From contig NZ_JARGDQ010000001.1 in NCBI RefSeq assembly GCF_029210385.1, positions 124,001 to 188,000 of the forward strand: a DNA stretch of 64,000 nucleotides, in the 5' to 3' direction. The stretch is from Desulfurivibrio dismutans (GTDB taxonomy: Bacteria; Desulfobacterota; Desulfobulbia; Desulfobulbales; Desulfurivibrionaceae). Shown in pieces: positions 53,198 through 61,555 of this stretch; within the stretch, counting starts at the first letter, position 1, and each line of letters opens with the position of its first letter. A model generated the notes under the pieces. That model was given only the letters and a program-made list of their open reading frames with translations. It was not told where the DNA came from and ran no database searches. A program made the translations under genes and the position numbers.

Positions 53198-56014
53198 ATG
53201 AGCCAGGAAAACGTCAGCAAAACCACGTCGGCAGCGCCGGATCAGGATAATGGCGGGCAAAATCCCGATGGGCACAGCCATTATGAACAAAACCTGGTCC
53301 TGCTGCGGGAAAATCATCCCCAAGTCTGGCAGGCGGTGCAGGATTACCGGCAGGAAGCGCCGGGCCGCGTCGTGCCTGCCGCCGACGGCTGTCCCAACCT
53401 GGTTCTGCCCGGTTCCGACGGCGGAGAAATCTACTTCCATGACCGCCGGGACACCAGCGCTGAATTGGCCAGCTACTACGCCCTGGTGCCGGAAGGGGCC
53501 ACCGGGGTGGCGGCCTTTGTCGGCATGGGCCTGGGGTATACCCCGGTGGCCATGCTCGCCGACCGGCCCCAACTGCGCCACCTGCTGGTGTTTGAGCCGG
53601 AAACCGGCCTGTTCATTCAGGCCCTGAAAAACCGTGATCTTACAACCCTGCTCACCGACCCCCGGGTGCGGCTGGCGGTGGGGCCGGAAATCGAGGTGGA
53701 GGCGGTGCTCAGCCCCCTGGCGCGGGTGCTGCAACTGGAAAGCATCCACGTGCTGCAGCACGCTCCCTGCTTCCGGGCCTTCCCGGACACCTACCGTCGG
53801 ATGCACGAGCGGGTGTTCAGCATCGGCAACAGTTTCAACCTGGGCGGCAACACCACCATGGCCTACGGCGCCAAGTTCATCGACAACCGCCTGCGCCACC
53901 TCACTGCCATCCAGCACCAATGCCTGCTGGAGCGCCTTAAAGGCGCCTTTGCCGGGGTGCCGGCCATCCTGGTCTCCGGCGGGCCGTCCCTGGACAAAAA
54001 CATCCACCTGCTGCCTCAAGCCAAGGACAAGGCGGTGATCATCGCCGTCGATTCAGCCCTGCCGGCCCTTATGGCGCACGGGGTAACTCCGGATTTCACC
54101 GGCTGTATCGATATGGTGGACCTGGTGCTGGAAAAGGTGATCGACGTTGCCGACCAACCGGTGGACACCGCCCTGGTCTGCAGTTCCTGGGTCAACACCA
54201 AGGTGCCCAAGGTTTTCCCGGCCCGCCAGGTACACTGGACCTTCACCGGCAAGAACATGGAAAAATGGATCAACAACCTGTTGGGCGGTAAGCTGACCAC
54301 CTCCGGGGCCGCCACCGTGGCCCAGCTCAACTTCACCGCCGCCGTCATCCTGGGCTGTTCACCCATCATCTTTGTCGGCCAGGACCTGGCCTACAGCGAT
54401 GATAAAAGCCATGCCGGTCATACCTCGCTGGCCATCGGCGGTGAACATGCCGCCAAATTGACGGCTTCTAAAGATTCAGTGATGGTAGACGCCTACGGCG
54501 GCCGGGGACAGATCCGCACCAGCCGCTCCTTTCTGGGCTTCAAGTACACCTTCGAGCAGAACATGGCCACCTTGCCGCAATTTCACTTTATCAACGCCAC
54601 CGAGGGCGGGGTGCGGCTGGAGGGTGCCGAGGAAATGCCCCTGGCCAGGGTTGTCGAGCAGTTTTGTACCGCCCCCCGTGAGGTCGCTACCACCATCAAG
54701 GCCGCCGAGCAGGGCGACAGCACCCCCCGCCGTCGTCGCCTGCTGGATGAGTTCGGCCGTACTTTGAAGGAAACAGCCCGGGTGGAAAAAGACCTGGCGA
54801 CCCTCGATCGCCTGGTGGTCAAGGTGGAGCCGGAGATTGAAAAAATGCGGCAACAGCAGGCGCCCTGCGGCAAGTACGACCTGCTGCCCCGGGAACTCAA
54901 AAAACCAATCCGGGAGCTGGACGAGGTCAACCAACGGCTGGACGGCACCCGCCTTTGGGGCCTGCTGGATGAGGCCACCATGGAGGGCCTGCGCCTGAGC
55001 GACCGCCTCAACCACGAGTTGTCGCAACTGGCCGGTGACCCGGCACGGTACCTCGACTGGCTGGCCAAGAATATGGAACGTTTCCGGGTGATCAACCGCT
55101 TCCGCCGCCGGGTGCTGTCGCCCTTTGCCGATCGGCTGCGCCAGGTTCACGAACATCTCAAGCGGGAGGGCTTTCTGCTGGATAAACTGGCCAAGGCCCA
55201 AGCCGGCGGCAAGGGTAAAGGCAAAGGCAAGAACAAAAGCGCCCCGGCCGGGCCCGGGTTGGGGGAACTACTGGAGCTTTATTACCAGAGCGGCGACCTG
55301 ATGCTGCTGGAGAAAACCCTGGCCGCCCACGGGATTGCGCCGCCCAGCACCGCCGATACTGAGCATGACCCGGCGGCCGACGATGCTGCCCCGGCCCCGG
55401 CCGAGACCGCGCCCCCCGCCCTGGCGGCCTTTTACCACGGTGCCATCGCCGCCCACCGTTCGCTGTTCGACCGGGCCGAGCAATACTTTGCCGCCGCCGA
55501 GCGGCAGGACCCCGCCCTGGGGGAAAAGATCGTCGCCTGCCGTCGGGCGCTGGCCGACCATTATATTGATGCCGGCCGTTACTTTAAGCAGCGCAACCCG
55601 GCGGTGGCCCGCCGCCTGTGGCTGAAGGCGGCCCGTTTCAGCCCGGCGCTGCCGGAACTGGTGAAGCAACTGGGCAAAGAGGTCAAGGAGGCCGAATTCC
55701 AGCTCCAGCTGGCCGACCTGGCCTTCAACCGCCAGGAATTTCCCGCCGGAGTGGCGGCCCTGGACCAGGCCGTGGCCTTGGACCGCGACTGCGCCCGCAA
55801 CTGGGAGACCATCGGCGACACCCTGCTGGCCGCCGGCCAGGCCGAAGACGCCCTGGCCGCCTACGAAAAATGCTTCACCGCCCTGCCTCAAGCCGTGGAG
55901 GTGCTCAAGAAAATCGGCGACTGCTACCAGGCCCTGAACCAGCCCGAAGCGGCCCTGGAGGCCTACCAGCAACTGGCCCAACGCCTGTCGGGGTCGGGAA
56001 CGGAGTCGGTTTAG
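53198..56014 (+). CDS. Motility accessory factor (Maf, DUF115) with TPR tail
   Basis: 938 residues. The DUF115 core (AILVSGGPSLDKNIHLLPQA, AVDSALPALMAHGVTPDFTG, FVGQDLAYSDDKSHAG) covers about residues 80-500 and matches Maf proteins, which add nonulosonic acids to flagellin. A helical region, a Gly-Lys linker (GGKGKGKGKNKS, near residue 670) and an acidic Ala/Pro linker follow, then four or five TPR units to the end. It is much longer than a bare Maf protein. GAGGGAG precedes ATG 53198. It lies between the legionaminate genes and the flagellins, which suggests it glycosylates them. Confidence 0.85.
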   Translation: MSQENVSKTTSAAPDQDNGGQNPDGHSHYEQNLVLLRENHPQVWQAVQDYRQEAPGRVVPAADGCPNLVLPGSDGGEIYFHDRRDTSAELASYYALVPEGATGVAAFVGMGLGYTPVAMLADRPQLRHLLVFEPETGLFIQALKNRDLTTLLTDPRVRLAVGPEIEVEAVLSPLARVLQLESIHVLQHAPCFRAFPDTYRRMHERVFSIGNSFNLGGNTTMAYGAKFIDNRLRHLTAIQHQCLLERLKGAFAGVPAILVSGGPSLDKNIHLLPQAKDKAVIIAVDSALPALMAHGVTPDFTGCIDMVDLVLEKVIDVADQPVDTALVCSSWVNTKVPKVFPARQVHWTFTGKNMEKWINNLLGGKLTTSGAATVAQLNFTAAVILGCSPIIFVGQDLAYSDDKSHAGHTSLAIGGEHAAKLTASKDSVMVDAYGGRGQIRTSRSFLGFKYTFEQNMATLPQFHFINATEGGVRLEGAEEMPLARVVEQFCTAPREVATTIKAAEQGDSTPRRRRLLDEFGRTLKETARVEKDLATLDRLVVKVEPEIEKMRQQQAPCGKYDLLPRELKKPIRELDEVNQRLDGTRLWGLLDEATMEGLRLSDRLNHELSQLAGDPARYLDWLAKNMERFRVINRFRRRVLSPFADRLRQVHEHLKREGFLLDKLAKAQAGGKGKGKGKNKSAPAGPGLGELLELYYQSGDLMLLEKTLAAHGIAPPSTADTEHDPAADDAAPAPAETAPPALAAFYHGAIAAHRSLFDRAEQYFAAAERQDPALGEKIVACRRALADHYIDAGRYFKQRNPAVARRLWLKAARFSPALPELVKQLGKEVKEAEFQLQLADLAFNRQEFPAGVAALDQAVALDRDCARNWETIGDTLLAAGQAEDALAAYEKCFTALPQAVEVLKKIGDCYQALNQPEAALEAYQQLAQRLSGSGTESV

Positions 56015-56054
56015 AGCCCGATTTGCCCGTGGTTATCGCGCTGGTAGGGGACTT

Positions 56055-57293
56055 CTATTTCTCCGGAAAGAGCCCGGGCAACCAGCGCGAGGCGAGTTTG
56101 GCGGGAAAGGCAAGACGAAGTGGCGCCCGCGAACTTGTGGATGCCAGGACCTCTTGCTCGATAAGCGCGGCCGTTACGCGGCGGGCTTGGCGCTCGCCGG
56201 TGCCGGTGATTCGGGCAACTTCGCCCCTTTGCAGCTCACCGCGATAAAGTACGGCTTCCAGCACCGCCCCGGACTTTGGCGGCAGGGCATCGGCCCGAAT
56301 TTCCTCTTCCGTCCAGATCAGAATACGGTCGCGCAACCGGTCCGGTTGCACCAGGCCTTCCATGAATTTTACCTGGTCGATGCAGGTGTTGAGGAAGAAG
56401 CGGGTGAATTCCGCCAACGCCTCTTCGCTCAAATGGCCGCGTCCGTCAAGATCGTTGCGCCGCAACATATCGCAGGCCGCAAGCTGACTCTTGTAAGTGA
56501 CCTCATTGCGGGCCAGCCCCCTGGCGATGGACCAGATACCGCCCGTATCCAGGGTCTCCAGCAGCATCGCATAAGAGATCAGCCGGGCAACACGGCCATT
56601 GCCGTCGAGAAACGGGTGGATCCAGAGCAGCCGATGATGCGCCCCCGCCGCCGCCAGGATGCGATCCGTTTTGCCAAGCCCTCCATAGGCCGCTTCGAAC
56701 CGCGCCAGGAAGCGCGGCAGCGCGCCGGGGCTGACAGGCACATGCCGACCCACCCGGACATCGCGCTCCCGCAACGCGCCGGGGATAACCCTGATCCTCT
56801 CGCCGCTTTCCGGGGCTTGCGCCCATAACAGTTCGTCGGGGAGCAACTCGCCGAAGCGCCGGTGAATCTCAAGCAGACCGCTGACGGTGGTGGCGCGGCC
56901 CTTCAGCCCGCCATGGTCAATCCATTCCTGGACCGCGACATGAGCCCTTGCTTCGAGTTGCAGATCCCGTCTGGCTGGATCGGTGCTGTAATCGTTTTTG
57001 AGGGCGCGCTCAATATCAATCGGGTGGGTGTCGTGGCCTTCGATCAAGTTACTGTAGTAGCAATTCATGGCCCGGACCAGATCAGCCAGGGCCGTCATTA
57101 CCCCTTCCGGCAGACTGCGGCGAAACCCGAAAGCCTGGCTCGCCAGTTCTATGGCGAGGTCACACAAAGCCGTGCGGTGTCTTGAGCTTTCGCTCACCAC
57201 CATCGGCTCCATCAAGGCGGTCGATTCGTCGCGGTCCGGAAGGTTTGCGGCCACTCCGATGTCCAGTTTATTGTCCGGGTCAGCGATGCTCAT
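56055..57293 (-). CDS. Fic-domain protein (AMP-transferase) with winged helix
   Basis: 412 residues. The Fic motif HPFLDGNGR (residues 226-234) is intact and likely active. The N-terminal inhibitory motif SNLIEG (81-86) places it in the class whose own helix blocks ATP binding. A C-terminal helix-turn-helix (GEVARITGTGERQARRV) follows. It is read against the flagellar genes and sits between maf and a fragment resembling the end of maf, so it looks inserted. Targets are unknown. Confidence 0.9.
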   Translation of the reverse strand: MSIADPDNKLDIGVAANLPDRDESTALMEPMVVSESSRHRTALCDLAIELASQAFGFRRSLPEGVMTALADLVRAMNCYYSNLIEGHDTHPIDIERALKNDYSTDPARRDLQLEARAHVAVQEWIDHGGLKGRATTVSGLLEIHRRFGELLPDELLWAQAPESGERIRVIPGALRERDVRVGRHVPVSPGALPRFLARFEAAYGGLGKTDRILAAAGAHHRLLWIHPFLDGNGRVARLISYAMLLETLDTGGIWSIARGLARNEVTYKSQLAACDMLRRNDLDGRGHLSEEALAEFTRFFLNTCIDQVKFMEGLVQPDRLRDRILIWTEEEIRADALPPKSGAVLEAVLYRGELQRGEVARITGTGERQARRVTAALIEQEVLASTSSRAPLRLAFPAKLASRWLPGLFPEK

Positions 57294-57414
57294 GAAAGTT
57301 CATTTATCATAGGGTTAATGAATTGTCCAGCTCTTCGAAGACCTTCATTGTGACCGCTTTAACGGCCGCTTGAAATGCCCCCCAATTAGGGTCAGACGCC
57401 GATTTCCTCCGGTC

Positions 57415-57532
57415 GCCTGCGAAAAATGCTTCACCGCCCTGCCGGAAGCCGTGGAAGTGCTACGGTTGTCGGGCGCCAAAGCAAGCCGGGTAAAAAACCT
57501 TCAAGTCCCGGCGGAAGCGGCCGATACGTAGG
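57415..57532 (+). pseudogene. Remnant of a Maf-type TPR tail
   Basis: Bases 57415-57462 match 55859-55906 at about 43 of 48 positions and in the same frame, giving ACEKCFTALPEAVEVL compared with AYEKCFTALPQAVEVL in maf. The frame continues to a TAG at 57530-57532. No start is present. It suggests that an ancestral maf end, or a second copy, lay here before the Fic gene arrived. From 57294 to 57414 I see only non-coding sequence, including an AT-rich spot and CCCCCCAATTAGGGTCAGAC, reminiscent of insertion-sequence debris. Confidence 0.65.
57501..57527 (+). promoter_or_regulatory. Sigma-28 (FliA)-type promoter of the first flagellin gene
   Basis: TCAA (57501-57504), 15 nt, then GCCGATAC (57520-57527) closely match the flagellar consensus TAAA-N15-GCCGATAA. 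Transcription would start near 57534, giving a leader of about 190 nt with three hairpins: GAACCGG/CCGGTTC at 57544-57559, a palindrome at 57629 and GGGGAGA/TCTCCCC at 57670-57689. Confidence 0.75.
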
Positions 57533-57628
57533 TTGGAAAAAGGTGAACCGGCCCCGGTTCGGGGTCGCTACTTTGCAAATTGTAAACGCAATAACAAGGA
57601 GGTGACCACGAGCGGTAAGAAGGCAGTA

Positions 57629-57653
57629 GGGGACAGATTTTAAATCTGTCCCC
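57629..57653 (+). repeat. REP-like palindrome before the first flagellin gene
   Basis: GGGGACAGATTT and AAATCTGTCCCC form perfect 12-bp arms around one base. The GGGGACAG/CTGTCCCC core recurs at 61369-61403 on the other side of the gene. Such palindromes are scattered in many delta-proteobacterial genomes. Confidence 0.7.
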
Positions 57654-57722
57654 GGGCAACTAAAAAGGCGGGGAGAAAGGAATCTCCCCAACCACCACAA
57701 CACATGGACGGAGGATTAAACC

Positions 57723-60700
57723 ATGAGCTTGAAAATCAACACCAACATCGCGGCGATGAACGCCCACAACAACATGCAGAAGACCGGCAACAATCTTACT
57801 GCATCCCTTGAGAAACTCTCTTCCGGTCTGCGCATCAACAAGGCCGCTGACGACGCCTCCGGTATGGCCATTGCCGACGCCCTGCGCTCCCAGTCGCTGG
57901 GCTTGGGCCAAGCCATCCGGAACGCCAATGACGGTATCTCCATGGTGCAGACCGCCGACGGTGCCCTGGAGGAATCCATCAACATCGTCAACACCATCAA
58001 GACCAAGGCCATCCAGGCCGCCCAGGACGGTCAGACCAGTGAGTCCCGGGCCGCCATCCAGGCCGACGTCAACCGGCTGATGGAACAGCTGGACAACATC
58101 GCCAAGACCACCGCCTTCAACAATCAGAAGCTGTTGTCCGGCAACTTCAGTAACAAGGCCTTCCAGGTCGGCGCCTACTCCCAGGAGACGGTAAACTTCT
58201 CCATCGCCTCCAGCGAGTCCACCAAGCTGGGGCACGTGGCGTCTTCCACCCTGACTTATACTGGAGCCGGTACCGCCGCGCTGGATATTTACTCCAGCAT
58301 CGCCAACGAGACCTTCAGCCTGAGCACCGTGGAGATCGCCTACGACAACACCCGCGAGAACTCCCTGGGCGCCCTGGCGGACCAGATCAACAAGCTCTCC
58401 GACCAGTTGGGCATTACCGCCCAAGCCGTGGTGAGCACCACCACCGATGACAACATTACTGCAGGCCGTACCGACGCCAGTTTTGCCATTAACGGTGTCA
58501 ACATCGGCGACGTGGGGGTAAAGGAAAACGACGCCGACGGCGCCCTGGTTCAGGCCATCAACGGCAAGACCAACCAGCACGGCGTTTTTGCTTCGGTGGA
58601 CTACACCGGTAAAATGACCCTTACCTCCCAGGACGGCCGGGCCATTTCGATTACCCAGGACGCGAACACCACCGCCGTTTTGGGCGGCACCGCAGACATG
58701 TCCACCATCGGCGTGATCAACCTCAACCAGGCCGGGGCGGCGGACATCGTGGTAGCCGACCGTAACGGCGCCGAACTGGTGGGTGACCAGGTGGCGGTGG
58801 ACGGCAACCTGGTGCTGGCTGGAAATGTCGTTACCACCGATGATTCCATCCTTGCCTCCGGCTCTTCCCTGGCCGCCGGCTCCATTGTCAACTCCGGCTC
58901 CTCGGTGCAGTCTTCCCTCACCGTGGCAGGCACCTTCGAGATGGCCACCGGCTCCGAACTGGCCGGTATCACCGTCCAGGGGGGTGATACCATTCAGGGC
59001 ATCGGCACCGTTTCCGGTTCCGTTACCACCACCAGCGGCAGCACCCTCACCGCCGGTACCACCCTGATCAGCTCCACCCTGGGCGCCAACACCGAAATCA
59101 ACGGTGTGGCCCGGACCAGCGGTACGGTCAACGCCAGCGGCACCATCGGCGCCGGCTCCACCCTGGCGGCTGATTCCATTATTGCCGCCGGTACAACCTT
59201 TTCCGGCACCTTCGCCGGCGAGACCTTTGTGGTCGGCAGCGGGGCTACCGTGACCAGCGGTTCCACCATCGGCGCCGACTCGGCACTGGCCGCCGGCTCA
59301 ACGATTGGCTCTGGTACCGCTTTGAGCAATTTTGCTGAAGCCACGGTGGGGCTGAGTGGCGCTATCACCGGTACCAGCAGCGGCAGCACCTTGGGTGGTG
59401 GCACCACCCTGCAAAGTGCCGTGCTGGGTGCCGGTACCACCGTTTCCGGCACCGGGGTGATGACTACGAGCGGAGACAGCAACTTCACCGCAGGTGGTAC
59501 TCTCGGCAATAATTCGGTGCTGGCTGATGGTACGGTTATTGGCTCCGGGACCACTTTGGCCACCGCGTTGGCCGTGCAAGGGATCACTGGCTTAGGAGGA
59601 GATTCCGCAGGAAGTGTTTTGGGGGGTGGTACGGAATTGCTTTCCGGATCGGTTTTAAACATAAGTACGGCGATTCATTCGGACGATGTTGTGGCTTTCT
59701 TTGCTAACACTGATGCGGATGGCGACGCCAGCGGCACTTGGCTTGCAGCCGCAAGTGGTGATTATCGCAAGGTGATGCAGGACGCTACCGTTGCAGCATC
59801 TGAAACGCTTGCTTTGACTGGAAATGTAATTATCGGTGATTCAGGCAGCACCATCGACGCTCTTGTCATTGCCAGTGGCAGCACCCTTGGTATCAACACA
59901 CAACTTGATGGTGCAACCATGACCCTGCAGGGTGAGCAAACCTTGGCTGCCGAGCAGACCCTGGGCGGCACCGGGACCGTGGTTAAGGGAGATTCGCAAT
60001 TGCATGCCGGCACCGTCAACACCTCTGGGGTGATTAACGTTGGCAGTGGTGTCGTGAGCGGGAACATGACCCTGGCAGCCGGTTCGAATATCGGTGCCGA
60101 CAGCGTTCTGGCCACCAACGGCACCGTGCTTTCCGACGAATTCACCACCGACTCCACCCTCACCGTGGCTACGGGAGAGACGGTAACCCTGGCAGACGGC
60201 TCTACCATCGCCGCAAACAGTGAACTCTCCATCGCTTCCACCGTGCTGGCCGGGGCTGTCAAGCTTGGCGGTGAAGGCATCGAGGTGGGTGCGACCGACT
60301 GGACCACCGTCACCGGTGATACCACCATCGCCGGCGGCAGTGCCCTGCACACCGGTACCGACCTTGATCAGGCGATCCACGTCGGTTCCACCACCCTGGC
60401 GGTCAGCGGTACCATGACCTTGGCGACCGGCTCGACCATCGGTGAAGGTTCCACCCTGTACACCGGCTCCACGCTCAGCGATGATGTGAGCTTTGCGACC
60501 CTGGAACTGACCGATGACATGACCCTTTCCTCCGGTACGGTGATCAACACCGGCAGCACCTTTGGCGGCACCGTGCAGAGCGGCTCCACCCTCACCGTGA
60601 CCACCGGTGAGCTGCATCTGACTGCCGGCTCCACCATTGCCGAGGATTCGGAACTGGCCGACGGTTCCACCATCGGTGGCACCATTGAACTGGCCGAGGA

Positions 60701-61310
60701 GGCCGTGGTCAGCACCGGCGCCACCATGACCGTGGGCGGCGGCTCCACCCTGGCCGAGGGTTCGGAGCTGGCCACCGGTACCGTCATGACCTTCGATCTT
60801 TATGACGACGAAGGTGATCTGGTGGCGAGCGTGGGCGACACCCTGACCGAGGCCTTCGTAGTGGGTGAAAACGGTCTGAGCATCGAGCGTGACATCGACC
60901 TGGCCGAAGGCTCCGTCCTGGCCGCCGGTTCTACCCTGGCGGTGCTGGATAGTGTTGAAGCCGCCGATTTCGACCAGAGCGCGTCGGAAGTGGCCCGCCT
61001 CAGCGACGTGGACGTGACCAGCCAGGAAGGCGCCCAGACGGCGATCGCCATCGCCGACGCGGCCCTGAAGGACCTCAACAAGGTTCGGGCGGATTTGGGT
61101 TCGGTGCAGAATCAGTTGACCTCCACCATCTCCAATATCTCGGTGACCCGGGTCAACATCAGCGCCGCTGAATCCGGTATCCGCGACGTGGACTTCGCCG
61201 AGGAAGCAGCCAACTTCAGCAAGTTCCAGGTGCTGAACCAGGCCGGTTCCTTCGCCATGGCCCAGGCCAACGCCACGGCCCAGAACGTGCTCAGCCTGCT
61301 CCAGGGCTAA
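57723..61310 (+). CDS. fliC: Giant flagellin with hexapeptide-repeat (beta-helix) insert
   Basis: 1195 residues, more than twice a usual flagellin. Residues 1-185 are the D0/D1 N-terminal domain (INTNIAAMNAHNNMQKTGNN, LSSGLRINKAADDASGMAIA). A flagellin hook IN-type segment follows (near 254-312, FAINGVNIGDVGVKENDADG). Residues 376-1074 are Gly/Ser/Thr-rich with a hydrophobic residue every six positions, as in IGAGSTLAADSIIAAGTTF and LATGSTIGEGSTLYTGSTL. That fits [LIV]-[GAED]-x-x-[STAV]-x, the left-handed beta-helix signature. The C-terminal D1/D0 domain (1088-1195) ends NATAQNVLSLLQG. No Cys. Many surface Ser/Thr could carry glycans. GGAGG precedes ATG 57723. Confidence 0.93.
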   Translation: MSLKINTNIAAMNAHNNMQKTGNNLTASLEKLSSGLRINKAADDASGMAIADALRSQSLGLGQAIRNANDGISMVQTADGALEESINIVNTIKTKAIQAAQDGQTSESRAAIQADVNRLMEQLDNIAKTTAFNNQKLLSGNFSNKAFQVGAYSQETVNFSIASSESTKLGHVASSTLTYTGAGTAALDIYSSIANETFSLSTVEIAYDNTRENSLGALADQINKLSDQLGITAQAVVSTTTDDNITAGRTDASFAINGVNIGDVGVKENDADGALVQAINGKTNQHGVFASVDYTGKMTLTSQDGRAISITQDANTTAVLGGTADMSTIGVINLNQAGAADIVVADRNGAELVGDQVAVDGNLVLAGNVVTTDDSILASGSSLAAGSIVNSGSSVQSSLTVAGTFEMATGSELAGITVQGGDTIQGIGTVSGSVTTTSGSTLTAGTTLISSTLGANTEINGVARTSGTVNASGTIGAGSTLAADSIIAAGTTFSGTFAGETFVVGSGATVTSGSTIGADSALAAGSTIGSGTALSNFAEATVGLSGAITGTSSGSTLGGGTTLQSAVLGAGTTVSGTGVMTTSGDSNFTAGGTLGNNSVLADGTVIGSGTTLATALAVQGITGLGGDSAGSVLGGGTELLSGSVLNISTAIHSDDVVAFFANTDADGDASGTWLAAASGDYRKVMQDATVAASETLALTGNVIIGDSGSTIDALVIASGSTLGINTQLDGATMTLQGEQTLAAEQTLGGTGTVVKGDSQLHAGTVNTSGVINVGSGVVSGNMTLAAGSNIGADSVLATNGTVLSDEFTTDSTLTVATGETVTLADGSTIAANSELSIASTVLAGAVKLGGEGIEVGATDWTTVTGDTTIAGGSALHTGTDLDQAIHVGSTTLAVSGTMTLATGSTIGEGSTLYTGSTLSDDVSFATLELTDDMTLSSGTVINTGSTFGGTVQSGSTLTVTTGELHLTAGSTIAEDSELADGSTIGGTIELAEEAVVSTGATMTVGGGSTLAEGSELATGTVMTFDLYDDEGDLVASVGDTLTEAFVVGENGLSIERDIDLAEGSVLAAGSTLAVLDSVEAADFDQSASEVARLSDVDVTSQEGAQTAIAIADAALKDLNKVRADLGSVQNQLTSTISNISVTRVNISAAESGIRDVDFAEEAANFSKFQVLNQAGSFAMAQANATAQNVLSLLQG

Positions 61311-61368
61311 GCTGAAAACCAACAACTAAACCTCAACCGGGGGCGGGCACCGCCCACCCCCGCCTTCC

Positions 61369-61410
61369 CGAAGGGGGACAGTTTAGCAAAACTGTCCCCC
61401 TTCGCTTTTT
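61369..61410 (+). terminator. REP-like palindrome acting as terminator of the first flagellin gene
   Basis: CGAAGGGGGACAGTTT (61369-61384) and AAACTGTCCCCCTTCG (61388-61403) form a perfect 16-bp stem with a 3-nt loop, followed by CTTTTT. It shares its core with the palindrome at 57629. Confidence 0.8.
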
Positions 61411-61413
61411 CCG

Positions 61414-61455
61414 GGGGCGACGGCCGCAGCATGGGTCGTCGCCCCTATTTTTTTT
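61414..61455 (+). terminator. Second intrinsic terminator between the flagellin genes
   Basis: GGGGCGACG (61414-61422) pairs with CGTCGCCCC (61437-61445); after CTA comes a run of eight T (61448-61455). Two strong terminators in tandem suggest that the second flagellin is transcribed from its own promoter. Confidence 0.85.
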
Positions 61456-61466
61456 GTCGGCTGTGT

Positions 61467-61482
61467 TGGCATGGATTATGCA
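61467..61482 (+). promoter_or_regulatory. Sigma-54 (RpoN)-type promoter of the second flagellin gene
   Basis: TGGCATGGATTATGCA matches the -24/-12 consensus TGGCACG-N4-TTGCA with the obligatory GG-N10-GC spacing. The start site would be near 61494, about 62 nt before the ATG. No sigma-28 box was seen in the same gap. Confidence 0.65.
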
Positions 61483-61555
61483 TAAACCTCGGCGCAAGAT
61501 GAAATAATTTCCGCTACCGCCAAGGTTTACCCCATAGTAAGGGAGGAGCAACGCC

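Noticed and set aside
58850-60960. CRISPR array or AIDA-type autotransporter repeats in the flagellin insert
   Set aside because: The repeats are coding, degenerate and in phase with a six-residue period. The ends are flagellin D0/D1 domains, with no autotransporter barrel.
59841-61325. Long minus-strand frame opposite the first flagellin
   Set aside because: Its Gly/His-rich translation is the reverse complement of Ser/Thr/Gly repeats. There is no start signal, and similar shadows appear opposite the second flagellin.
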